20,738 bases of DNA from Calditrichaceae bacterium. GTDB taxonomy: Bacteria; Calditrichota; Calditrichia; Calditrichales; Calditrichaceae. A program made the translations under genes and the position numbers. The notes under the pieces were generated by a model. It ran no database searches, was not told where the DNA came from, and saw only the letters and a program-made list of their open reading frames with translations. Shown here in pieces: positions 1 through 6,558 of this stretch (within the stretch, counting starts at the first letter, position 1; every line of letters starts with the position of its first letter). The stretch covers positions 1-20,738 of the forward strand of contig JAUVIB010000010.1 in the NCBI GenBank assembly GCA_030592985.1, given 5' to 3'.

Positions 1-60
1 AAAATTTTCAGTAAAAAGAAATTCGAGAGATTTTGAAATAGTAAACGTGGAGGAGATTTG

Positions 61-771
61 ATGGAAATTACAAAAATAGATGCGTTAGCGCAGAGTTTAA
101 GCGAAGCAGGGTTTGATCTTGATGAAGAACTTATGCAGATTGAAACTACGAGTAACGGCATTGATTTGCCAAGAATCAGGATAGAGCATAAGAGTAATGG
201 CAAGCATTGCATGTATATCGATTACGGAGAAAGCTATCTTGATGACGATGTTCAGGAGAAACCAATTAAGGGTAATCGCATTGAAGGAGTGGTTTTTGTA
301 GAACAGAATATTCGTGCCTTGTGGGAAGAAGGTGAAAGTTTGCCCAGGTGTTCGGCAATTGATAACCGCCCGATTGTGGATAGTCCGGAAAACGATTCAT
401 GTCAGGGATGTCATGAAGCTATTATTGGAAACGGCAAGTGTAAACCAAAAATAAGATTGTGGATGCTGGTACATAAGGAAGACGGGATTAAGCCTTTTAT
501 CTTTGCACTCAGTCCTACTTCTTTAAAGCACTGGAATAACCATAAGAAGATGTTAAAACGTTCCAAACTGCCTGTAGTAGCCGTATATACCGTATTTACA
601 TTGCAAGATGTGAAGAAAAACGGATATAGATGGGCGGAAGTGGAGATTGGCATCAATGGAATTGCAGATAAAGAGATGCTTATCCTTGCAAAAAAATACC
701 GGGATGAACTGGAAAAGCTGATGAAGAAAATAACAGAGAAAGATTATTCAGATCCCGGTGATAAAGAATAA
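61..771 (+). CDS. Phage/mobile-element-type protein with a putative zinc-binding Cys cluster
   Basis: This 236-aa protein starts at the ATG at 61, preceded by a strong GGAGGAG at 49-55; a TTG lies directly before it. The visible hallmark is a central cysteine cluster (C97, then C114-x2-C117, then C127) followed by a hydrophobic strand (RLWMLV), a layout that could bind zinc. After it comes an S-P-T-S-L-K segment and a charged helical C-terminus. This overall pattern resembles uncharacterised phage and integrative-element proteins encoded near replication and recombination genes. That resemblance is from memory of the pattern, not a search, and no catalytic motif is visible. A single-strand-DNA-binding or recombination-accessory role is inference. 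It converges on the leftward primase-helicase operon, with a terminator hairpin directly after its stop. The gene is complete in the window, but whatever precedes it lies outside. Confidence 0.65.
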   Translation: MEITKIDALAQSLSEAGFDLDEELMQIETTSNGIDLPRIRIEHKSNGKHCMYIDYGESYLDDDVQEKPIKGNRIEGVVFVEQNIRALWEEGESLPRCSAIDNRPIVDSPENDSCQGCHEAIIGNGKCKPKIRLWMLVHKEDGIKPFIFALSPTSLKHWNNHKKMLKRSKLPVVAVYTVFTLQDVKKNGYRWAEVEIGINGIADKEMLILAKKYRDELEKLMKKITEKDYSDPGDKE

Positions 772-777
772 ATAAAA

Positions 778-807
778 AGGCCGTCAGATTTATGGCGGCT
801 TTTTTTT
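778..807 (+). terminator. Rho-independent terminator after the Cys-cluster gene
   Basis: A 9-bp stem (AGGCCGTCA at 778-786 with TGGCGGCTT at 793-801, two G-U pairs) closes a 6-nt loop and runs into a T tract to 807. It begins 7 nt after the stop codon at 771. The opposite strand also ends in a T-rich stretch, so it may stop leftward transcripts too. Confidence 0.85.
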
Positions 808-972
808 CAATGCCATAAACTAACCGTAAACGTGTCGTTCGCGTACATAAACGTACCCTAACAAAGCATATATCTAACTGTAAATAAAGGACTTAAGAAA
901 TATAGCCCATAGAATAGAGGCTTTACAAGTACATTTTTTCAATTTGCTAGCGGGATTATTGAGTGTTTTTTC
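808..972. other. Convergent spacer with repeated TAAACGT words
   Basis: No gene is visible between the terminator and the end of the leftward HTH gene. The word TAAACGT occurs at 827 and 848, 21 bp apart (about two helical turns), and again at 42-48 just upstream of the first gene. A GTAC-rich patch lies between them. These may be protein-binding sites or chance; the words are short. Confidence 0.3.
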
Positions 973-1371
973 CTACTCTATGTAATAATTTTTAGTGATT
1001 TTCCAGTTTCCTGTTAGAGCCGCATCGGCCAGAAATTTAGGCAAAGGGCGGCGCCAACCACGTTCTCTTGCAAGATGATAAAGTACTTTTGGATTGCAGT
1101 CCAATATCTCACCACCTTCATACATACCGTATTTTATCCAAGTTTCTTTAATATACGATTCTGAGTGGGTTTGCAGAAGGTAATATTTCTGGGATTTCTT
1201 ATTAATCCCCTTCTTTCTTGTTTTAGGGTAATTGTGTTTACGTTTATCTTTGATTTCAATTCCGTAAGCACGTAGATGCATTTTTACATGCTCTTCAGAA
1301 ACTTTTAAGTTTCTTGCTATGCTCTTTACGGGCCATTTATCCCAGGTGTAAAGTTTTAGTATTTGATTCAT
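973..1371 (-). CDS. Small protein with two helix-turn-helix segments
   Basis: This 132-aa basic protein has two candidate helix-turn-helix units. The first is near residues 12-37 (WPVKSIARNLKVSEEHVKMHL), like the sigma-region-4 or resolvase type. The second is near 73-100 (IKETWIKYGM...NPKVLYHLARERGW). A Lys/Arg-rich linker (41-62) separates them. It starts at ATG 1371 with AGGGAAG just upstream. It is the last gene of the leftward cluster and lies 98 bp after the primase-helicase stop, with a long hairpin between. DNA binding, perhaps for regulation or partition of the element, is inferred from the HTH segments; no named family is recognised. Confidence 0.6.
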   Translation of the reverse strand: MNQILKLYTWDKWPVKSIARNLKVSEEHVKMHLRAYGIEIKDKRKHNYPKTRKKGINKKSQKYYLLQTHSESYIKETWIKYGMYEGGEILDCNPKVLYHLARERGWRRPLPKFLADAALTGNWKITKNYYIE

Positions 1372-1415
1372 ATTATTTCTTCCCTGGGTATTAACTTATA
1401 ATTTTTTCAGCAGCC

Positions 1416-1465
1416 CAAAAGGGGACATTTACTACTCTATATTATATAGAAACTGTCCCCTTTTG
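1416..1465. repeat. REP-like GGGGACA hairpin
   Basis: A perfect 12-bp inverted repeat, CAAAAGGGGACA at 1416-1427 and TGTCCCCTTTTG at 1454-1465, flanks a second inner stem (TCTATAT/ATATAGA). This folds into one long imperfect hairpin that stops 4 nt short of the primase-helicase stop codon. Terminal GGGGACA/TGTCCCC palindromes are typical of REP-type elements mobilised by RAYT (TnpA-REP) transposases in several phyla. It could also slow or end transcription between the two genes. No RAYT gene is in the window. Confidence 0.65.
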
Positions 1466-1469
1466 AAAG

Positions 1470-4442
1470 CTACATTTTTCTAAAATATCTATTACAAATT
1501 TCCACACCATTAGCATTTAGTATTTTGTTAATTTCCGGATATCGTTGTAACGTCTTTTTCAGAACTTCTCTATTTATCCCTAATGATTTTTTCTGAATTT
1601 TATCCTCTCCTGCCTTTATTCGATATAAAATGATCTCAACTATTTGCTGAACAGTGGAATTTATAATATTTTTTTCTGTCTCAATCGGGTCCCAATCAGC
1701 AATCTTACATCCTTTAAAATAATCTTCGATTAAATTCAGGAAATCAGGATCACTGACGATTAAATAGGCCTGCACATCTTGCGATAAATTATGACTGCGC
1801 AGTCGTGTCCGATAGACCTCCTGTACAAAATCTTCCAGCCAGGAAGATATTTTAATAATTTCCGTATTCCTATCTCTAAATTTTCTGGATTTCCGGTGTT
1901 TCTGTGCATTCAGATTCATTTTATAATCTTGATTCAAGATAAGACTTTCGCTCAGGTAGTTAAGCTCCCCTTTGTGAATTAATCCTGTGAATATTATAGT
2001 ATCGCAATCCCTCATAGAATTATCACCGCGTGTTGAACCAAAGGTTCTGAGAATTACATTTCCGTTTTTAATTTCTTTTTCCAGCTCTCTCTCATAGGAT
2101 TCCCTATTTTCTTTGTAAACCACCACATATACTTTATCACGCTTCTTCACAATTTCCTTAATATCCTTATTTAAGCTCGGAATGAGCTTGATTTTATTTT
2201 TATACGTACTGCGGCTGAGATTAAATCTGTTATAAGAATAAAAAGTTAGGTGCTCATAGGTATGTAACTGTGGAACATACACTTTGTCAAAAAACTGCGG
2301 TTTATAGCGTTGAGAAATATCCGCAGTTCCATCCAGAATAATTGTACGGTCAAAATCCCAGCTATTATTTAAATAATAACCGGTAGATATTTCAGGCAGT
2401 CCACTCAGATTTTTATTGATGTATATTCCCCCATAATTATAAAGACTTTCAAGAGCCACTGGCAGGCTGGAAATGATTGGCATCTCAAGCGTGAAATCTT
2501 TCCAAGTAGTCTCAAAACAGGCGTCGAATTTAAATTCCGGTATTTCTGTCGCCGTAATAACTTCTCTGGCATTTGTTTTAGTATTTAGATACTTCAATAA
2601 ATCATAGACCGGTTGTGTAAAATCCTGCTTAAATTGAATCCCATTCTCAAGTTGCGGTAAGATGCTCAGGAATGTATATAGAGAATCCGTATCAAAGCGT
2701 ATAATTTCTAACAAAGGGGGTTGTTCATCAATAATTAAATGCGTTCTTCTAAATTTCGAGCTCATTGAATTATGCCAGTGTTGAAAATGTTTCATTTCCC
2801 CTGTCTGTGAATACATCTTAAGACGCTGATGGGAAATTACTATTATACGATAATTATGCTGGATCATGTGGTTCATCTTTACCCGGCATTTATTCATGGG
2901 AATATTACAATTTTTCTTATCACACATCCCGGGTTTATACGTTTTATGGCCTAATACACATTCTTTAGGATTTTCTGCATCATATCCATAGAAAGCGTAA
3001 GCGGGGCGGAACATTTGTCCATATTTTGAATTTATTTCATTGGCAATCCGTTTAACGTCTACATTGCGTTCCACAGCAATAACAGCTCCAAATTCATTAT
3101 CTTCACTAAGTGCATCGACTATCATCTCAATCGTGGCAGTGGTTTTAAATCCACCGGGGATGGTATTAAGTACAATCGCTTTGCCCGCCGTGCTCTGACT
3201 ATTCATTGCAAAAATATCATGGTAGGCTTTCATCGCTTTCTTAGCCTGGGGTATCACTTTTTTTGAAAAGATATTAGTCATCTGCGTATTCAAGTTTACT
3301 GAAGCTGTGCTAAGACTGAATAAGGGAGGATTGGTAGAAGTGGTTACAAAATTTGTACTGGTATTTTGCACTTCGTTTAAAAAAATCGGATAATTTTCAG
3401 ATAAATGCTCAAAGGGGGTTACGGTGTGGCAGGGATGATTACACAGGCCGTTGGCAGCTGCAAATTTACATCCAATTGGGTGCTGCTTACCCATACCTTC
3501 CATCATTTTTTTAATATGATAATTTGTCTTGTAATATTTATAATCATCTGCATATTTAGCGAGAGTTTCATGTACTTTATCCGGTAGATTTAAACGTAGA
3601 AAGACAGCGCCGACAAAAATATGCCAGGCGTTTGATTGGGGGATACCTGCTTGCGGTCTGTTTCCCAATGCAGCACATCTTTTTTCTAAGCGTTCTAATC
3701 CTTCTTTTGTATGTGGGATATATTCAATTGTTGAATTTGATGCAGGATTCGTTTTACTTTTTTTAACCTTCGTTTTACTCTTTTGTTTTTTAATGGACAC
3801 AGGAACAGTAATTTTAAAATTATCTCTTTTTATTAGTTTTATATCATCCGTTTTTAAAATAATTTTATTAAGATTTATATCACACCAATATGACCTTTTC
3901 CCCGATTTTTTGTGTAATGCTAAAGGGAGTTTAATTCCATTGCCATCGCTTTTAGTTATTGCTTGTGCTGGATATAAGTCGATATCAAAGATTTCTTTAT
4001 CAAATTTTATCGTATCTTTTGTATCTCTCAGAAACTGATAGACTTCCTCAGAAGGTATGGGTTCATCGAAAAAAAGCCAAATATGAACTCCCCTGTTTCC
4101 GCTAAACTCAAAATAGTGTGGATATTCAGATAGCTTGCTATCAAATTGCTCAAGCATCTCTGATATTCCATTCTTATGAGCTTCGAAAGCCTCAAAACCT
4201 GTATTAAATTTGGAACATTCAGCTTTTAGAACGTCAATATCCCAAGAACAGAAAAGGCAGGTATTTTGGTAGGTAGTGTAGGCGGCAATAGTAACTGTGC
4301 CTTGTAAATGTTGTTGAATTAGTTCGTCGGTTACCGCTGCATTTTGCTTCCAGTAACTTTTTCCATCAGGTGATTGCAGTATATAGCGCTTATCGCCATT
4401 CTGGAAAAATATTTCCTTTTTTAATGATAATTTTTGCTCCAT
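1470..4442 (-). CDS. Primase-helicase fusion (AEP primase + Cys-cluster SF2 helicase)
   Basis: This 990-aa protein is the probable replication enzyme of the mobile element. The N-terminus (about 1-200) is an archaeo-eukaryotic primase domain. It has the metal-binding D68-x-D70, the S114-x5-H120 motif (SGNRGVHIW), a third acidic site at D153/D155 and a KLPLALH signature at 171-177, closest to the TOTE/PrimPol type. A likely zinc site follows (C256, C325, C334, C338). The C-terminal half is a helicase-like NTPase: an unusual P-loop GGFKTT (430-435), DEQP box (572-575), DGTA (704-707), GSTRGDN (802-808) and QEVYRTRLR (874-882). Four cysteines (C495, C507, C512, C519) lie between motifs I and II, where XPD/DinG helicases carry an Fe-S cluster. 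The AUG has no Shine-Dalgarno of its own, and a 19-codon leader ORF overlaps it. Domain calls rest on motifs read by eye. Confidence 0.85.
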   Translation of the reverse strand: MEQKLSLKKEIFFQNGDKRYILQSPDGKSYWKQNAAVTDELIQQHLQGTVTIAAYTTYQNTCLFCSWDIDVLKAECSKFNTGFEAFEAHKNGISEMLEQFDSKLSEYPHYFEFSGNRGVHIWLFFDEPIPSEEVYQFLRDTKDTIKFDKEIFDIDLYPAQAITKSDGNGIKLPLALHKKSGKRSYWCDINLNKIILKTDDIKLIKRDNFKITVPVSIKKQKSKTKVKKSKTNPASNSTIEYIPHTKEGLERLEKRCAALGNRPQAGIPQSNAWHIFVGAVFLRLNLPDKVHETLAKYADDYKYYKTNYHIKKMMEGMGKQHPIGCKFAAANGLCNHPCHTVTPFEHLSENYPIFLNEVQNTSTNFVTTSTNPPLFSLSTASVNLNTQMTNIFSKKVIPQAKKAMKAYHDIFAMNSQSTAGKAIVLNTIPGGFKTTATIEMIVDALSEDNEFGAVIAVERNVDVKRIANEINSKYGQMFRPAYAFYGYDAENPKECVLGHKTYKPGMCDKKNCNIPMNKCRVKMNHMIQHNYRIIVISHQRLKMYSQTGEMKHFQHWHNSMSSKFRRTHLIIDEQPPLLEIIRFDTDSLYTFLSILPQLENGIQFKQDFTQPVYDLLKYLNTKTNAREVITATEIPEFKFDACFETTWKDFTLEMPIISSLPVALESLYNYGGIYINKNLSGLPEISTGYYLNNSWDFDRTIILDGTADISQRYKPQFFDKVYVPQLHTYEHLTFYSYNRFNLSRSTYKNKIKLIPSLNKDIKEIVKKRDKVYVVVYKENRESYERELEKEIKNGNVILRTFGSTRGDNSMRDCDTIIFTGLIHKGELNYLSESLILNQDYKMNLNAQKHRKSRKFRDRNTEIIKISSWLEDFVQEVYRTRLRSHNLSQDVQAYLIVSDPDFLNLIEDYFKGCKIADWDPIETEKNIINSTVQQIVEIILYRIKAGEDKIQKKSLGINREVLKKTLQRYPEINKILNANGVEICNRYFRKM

Positions 4443-4480
4443 GTTAGTTTTACTTTCATTTTTTGATATTTATTGTTCAT
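4421..4480 (-). CDS. Leader ORF (19 aa) overlapping the primase-helicase start
   Basis: This 19-codon ORF begins MNNKYQKMK. It has a strong AGAAGGAG 9 nt upstream of its ATG at 4480, and it ends in another frame about 20 nt inside the primase-helicase gene. The primase AUG at 4442 has no recognisable Shine-Dalgarno, and its own frame is closed by a TAA upstream. Ribosomes therefore probably load at the leader and pass on by translational coupling. Whether the peptide itself does anything is unknown. Confidence 0.5.
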   Translation of the reverse strand: MNNKYQKMKVKLTWSKNYH

Positions 4481-4553
4481 TGCTATAATCTCCTTCTAAT
4501 TATATTAGGTGGTTAGTGCACCGGATGTTCTCCAATCTGCACATAAAATTCTT

Positions 4554-4694
4554 TTAAAGATTTATTTCATTTATAACCCTCCTTTTCCTATAATATTTCT
4601 TGTTATATTCTCGGCGACAGGGCTTACACATGTAATTTTTCCTGTCTTCAGTATTAAAAAATTTATAACATTTTGTGCAGCGATTATTATACAT
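4554..4694 (-). CDS. 46-aa zinc-ribbon protein, first gene of the primase operon
   Basis: This short gene is easy to miss. Its ATG at 4694 follows a perfect AGGAGG (4703-4708) at 8-nt spacing, and it is the first good ORF after the promoter at 4810-4838. The protein has a CxxC pair at C6/C9 and another at C23/C26, separated by a short loop, then a strongly basic tail (REYNKKYYRKRR). This is a compact treble-clef or zinc-ribbon layout like the N-terminal ribbon of many phage HNH endonucleases, but no nuclease domain follows. A role as a nucleic-acid-binding regulator or replication accessory is inferred from position. A longer overlapping frame (4571-4804) would start at the predicted transcription start and is not favoured. 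Confidence 0.75.
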   Translation of the reverse strand: MYNNRCTKCYKFFNTEDRKNYMCKPCRREYNKKYYRKRRVINEINL

Positions 4695-4735
4695 CTACCT
4701 TTCCTCCTAAACAGTTCATTTAAAACGACTTTAGG

Positions 4736-4775
4736 TCGAATAAAACCCCGATAACTGTAACCAGGGCTTATTCGA
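4736..4775 (-). promoter_or_regulatory. Hairpin in the 5' leader of the primase operon
   Basis: Perfect 8-bp arms (TCGAATAA at 4736-4743 and TTATTCGA at 4768-4775) with an added GGG/CCC pairing form a hairpin. It lies within the roughly 110-nt untranslated leader between the predicted start site (about 4803) and the zinc-ribbon start. It could be an operator, an mRNA stability element or part of copy control. Confidence 0.5.
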
Positions 4776-4809
4776 TCAAAAAATGAGGATTTATGATAAT
4801 CCATATTAA

Positions 4810-4838
4810 AGTATAGACTATTACTATCGGTTTGTCAA
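4810..4838 (-). promoter_or_regulatory. Near-consensus sigma-70-type promoter for the primase operon
   Basis: Read leftward, TTGACA (4833-4838) and TATACT (4810-4815) are separated by exactly 17 nt. The predicted start site is near 4803. It should drive the zinc ribbon, leader ORF, primase-helicase and possibly the two-HTH gene. It is one of the strongest promoter matches in the window. Confidence 0.8.
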
Positions 4839-4931
4839 GGCATATTCAAGTTTTTTTATTTTTCACATTACACATATTTTTTGATGTGTGCCCATTTCTT
4901 TTTTTTTCTATTAAATCCTCCATTTTATTCC

Positions 4932-5273
4932 CTAATTCCTTGACCAATTATTTTCATCTATTGAAAGAATAGCATTGGTAATATTTTCCGTTTCCATTTC
5001 ATCCGCTGTCACATGGAGATTTTCTTTCGATAAGATAAATTCGTTTAGGTCTGCAATGAGGAAGTAATTCCTCCTGCCATTCAGCTTATAAAACGGTATT
5101 TTATTCTGGCTCGTATATCCATACAGGGTATCCACTGGCAACCTGAGATATTCTGCGGCTTCATCCATTGATAAAAATGGGGCAGCCTGTTTTTTGACGA
5201 ATAATTCAATATTGTCTAATCGTCTCAGAACTTCTTCCTGAAATTCTGTTTGTTTTTCTTCTTCTTTTTTCAA
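4932..5273 (-). CDS. Excisionase/MerR-type HTH DNA-binding protein
   Basis: This 113-aa protein starts at TTG 5273, chosen because AAGGA lies 8 nt upstream and the N-terminal helix fits the family. Residues 1-28 are charged and probably coiled-coil. Residues 33-80 (LSMDEAAEYLRLPVDTLYGY, then KIPFYKLNGRRNYF) match the winged HTH_17 excisionase family, in which the R-R-N-Y-F segment forms the wing. The C-terminus (81-113) is acidic and unlike known partners. Such proteins bend DNA for excision or act as element regulators. It lies just upstream of the primase operon on the same strand, next to phased repeats that could be its binding site. Xis versus transcription regulator cannot be decided here. 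Confidence 0.8.
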   Translation of the reverse strand: MKKEEEKQTEFQEEVLRRLDNIELFVKKQAAPFLSMDEAAEYLRLPVDTLYGYTSQNKIPFYKLNGRRNYFLIADLNEFILSKENLHVTADEMETENITNAILSIDENNWSRN

Positions 5274-5372
5274 TTATTTTTTCCTTAAAAAAAATTTATA
5301 ATTACAAATAACATCTCTAATTCCAAACCCGTGGTTTTTGAATTAAACACTAATTTAATAATAAATTTTTGA

Positions 5373-5378
5373 TATAAT
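5373..5378 (+). promoter_or_regulatory. Possible -10 element facing rightward
   Basis: A perfect TATAAT lies 10 bp before three phased ATCGAA repeats, but no good -35 is present at 16-18 bp. If it is used, the repeats would sit at the start of the transcript and could act as an operator for the short ORF at 5439-5501. Confidence 0.3.
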
Positions 5379-5388
5379 AGTTTTGGTC

Positions 5389-5421
5389 ATCGAAAATTCA
5401 TCGAAGGATTATCGAAAATAC
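5389..5421. repeat. Three ATCGAA direct repeats phased at 11 bp
   Basis: ATCGAA occurs at 5389, 5400 and 5411, an exact 11-bp period, with similar A/T-rich fill between copies. Helically phased short repeats of this kind are typical of binding arrays for Xis, Rep or repressor proteins. They lie about 115 bp upstream of the excisionase-type gene and next to a TATAAT. Confidence 0.65.
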
Positions 5422-5438
5422 AATAGTAGGTGTTAACG

Positions 5439-5501
5439 ATGGATAATAGTGAAAATAGCAATGTTTTAGTGGTTACAAATATGGGGGGAGAATCATTTTA
5501 A
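5439..5501 (+). CDS. 20-aa ORF or truncated gene start
   Basis: A 20-codon ORF (beginning MDNSENSNVL, containing VVTNMGG) follows the phased repeats, with only a weak TAGGTG upstream. Its stop overlaps the end of the leftward 312-aa gene. The first residues look like the N-terminus of a normal gene that is then cut off, so it may be a remnant left by an insertion or deletion. It may also be chance. Confidence 0.25.
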   Translation: MDNSENSNVLVVTNMGGESF

Positions 5502-6431
5502 AGGCTTTAATCTATAACGCGAAGAATTACTTTTATTGTCAATATATTGGGTTCGAAATTCCTTATACATGTCATTTTGTTTTAATATTTCTCCAGGAAT
5601 GAAATTAGTATAGTCTGTATACTTATTGCTTTTTCCCTTACACAATTTATTAATACTACTTTTACTTAAAAAGCTGTTTCCATTTTGATAATTCTCAAAG
5701 AATACTTTTATTAGCACCGCAGCTTTATTACTAAAAATGTATTCTCTGTTTTCAACTTTTATTTTACATTCTATTATGTTCTTTTTTCCATCTGTAATCT
5801 CATCAATCTCATCCATATATTTATATACAAGATTATTCGTTATTTGAGACGGTCCTCCAGCAGTGCTATTTAGCGCCATGTCAATAATATTTTTACGGAG
5901 AGATATGTTTTGGGGATCAGATGTAATTTTTTCATATGTTTTCCCCACATCATATCTTTTTTGTAAAGTTAAATTTATAGAATTCCTATTTGATAATTTA
6001 TAAAATGTATATAATAGACGTTCTTCATTATTATATAAAACATTAATTGAGATATCATTTGAATTGCTTATTATATTGCTGATAAAATAATTTTTCTCTA
6101 TACTAATGATTAATAATGAATAATCTTCTAACTTTTCAGAAATATTTGCTACTCCTGAGTTATTAAAAAGTAAGGTATCTTCAATAACTTTAACTTCAAG
6201 CTGAAATTTATGTTTTTCTGGATCAAAAAGAGTTGAATATTCTCCTACTACCGTTGGCAGATAATAATCATTATCTTTTTCAAAAGTATAAAAATATCTG
6301 TTAAAAAATATTTTTGGAGGATTTGCTCTAAGTAGCGCACTTTCTTCTAATAGAAGTATTTTTTTAATTAAGCGGCTCATAAATTGTGGGTGTTTGCTGT
6401 TGTTAGTTCCAAAAATGTCACTATCTGTCAC
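5493..6431 (-). CDS. Orphan 312-aa protein next to tRNA-Val, possible winged HTH at C-terminus
   Basis: This protein is not a recognised family. It has no signal peptide, membrane segment or catalytic motif. Residues about 222-312 follow a pattern seen in small winged-HTH domains: an F-S-N-K-A-A-x-L-I-K-x-F-F helix, an Asn-Gly turn, then a Ser/Leu-rich helix and a Y-R-L strand at the end. Residues 1-220 are rich in Asn, Ile and Ser. The open frame starts at GTG 6431, right after the tRNA terminator, and no Shine-Dalgarno is visible there or at the internal ATG at 6380, so the start is uncertain. The gene is visibly more A/T-rich than enolase or the Mla genes and sits directly downstream of the tRNA 3' end, as expected for element cargo. 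Confidence 0.55.
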   Translation of the reverse strand: MTDSDIFGTNNSKHPQFMSRLIKKILLLEESALLRANPPKIFFNRYFYTFEKDNDYYLPTVVGEYSTLFDPEKHKFQLEVKVIEDTLLFNNSGVANISEKLEDYSLLIISIEKNYFISNIISNSNDISINVLYNNEERLLYTFYKLSNRNSINLTLQKRYDVGKTYEKITSDPQNISLRKNIIDMALNSTAGGPSQITNNLVYKYMDEIDEITDGKKNIIECKIKVENREYIFSNKAAVLIKVFFENYQNGNSFLSKSSINKLCKGKSNKYTDYTNFIPGEILKQNDMYKEFRTQYIDNKSNSSRYRLKPLK

Positions 6432-6438
6432 TAAAACT

Positions 6439-6476
6439 AAAAAACGCCTGCTTTAACTTCAATAAAAACAGGCGTT
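6439..6476 (-). terminator. Rho-independent terminator after tRNA-Val
   Basis: Read leftward, 8-bp perfect arms (AACGCCTG with CAGGCGTT, at 6469-6476 and 6443-6450) and an 18-nt loop run into six T residues. It starts 5 nt after the tRNA discriminator base and should end the DUF3098-like/tRNA transcript. Confidence 0.85.
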
Positions 6477-6480
6477 GATG

Positions 6481-6555
6481 TGGGCGATATAGGATTCGAA
6501 CCTATGACCCCCTGCTTGTAAGGCAGGTGCTCTAAACCAGCTGAGCTAATCGCCC
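6481..6555 (-). tRNA. trnV: tRNA-Val (anticodon UAC)
   Basis: A complete cloverleaf is present on the minus strand: a 7-bp acceptor stem GGGCGAT/ATCGCCC, D arm with AGCTCAGCTGG, anticodon loop CTTACAA on a CCTGC/GCAGG stem giving anticodon TAC, and T arm GGTTCGAATCC. CCA is not encoded; the bases after the discriminator A are CAT. It lies 3 bp downstream of the DUF3098-like stop codon and is probably co-transcribed with it. Its 3' end faces the mobile-element-like genes at lower coordinates. Confidence 0.97.
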
Positions 6556-6558
6556 TTA

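Noticed and set aside
4500..4544. 14-codon leftward ORF (MCRLENIRC...) between the zinc ribbon and the leader ORF
   Set aside because: No Shine-Dalgarno and no recognisable feature; probably chance.
4571..4804. 77-codon leftward frame over the zinc-ribbon gene
   Set aside because: Its start would coincide with the predicted transcription start, it has no ribosome site, and the overlapping 46-aa frame has a perfect Shine-Dalgarno and CxxC pairs.
4840..4931. Hairpin ACACAT/ATGTGT downstream of the excisionase-type gene as a terminator
   Set aside because: On the gene's own strand no T tract follows the short 6-bp stem.
1..5500. Second copy of the tRNA-Val 3' end as an att site
   Set aside because: No matching stretch was seen; the other end of the element is probably outside the window.
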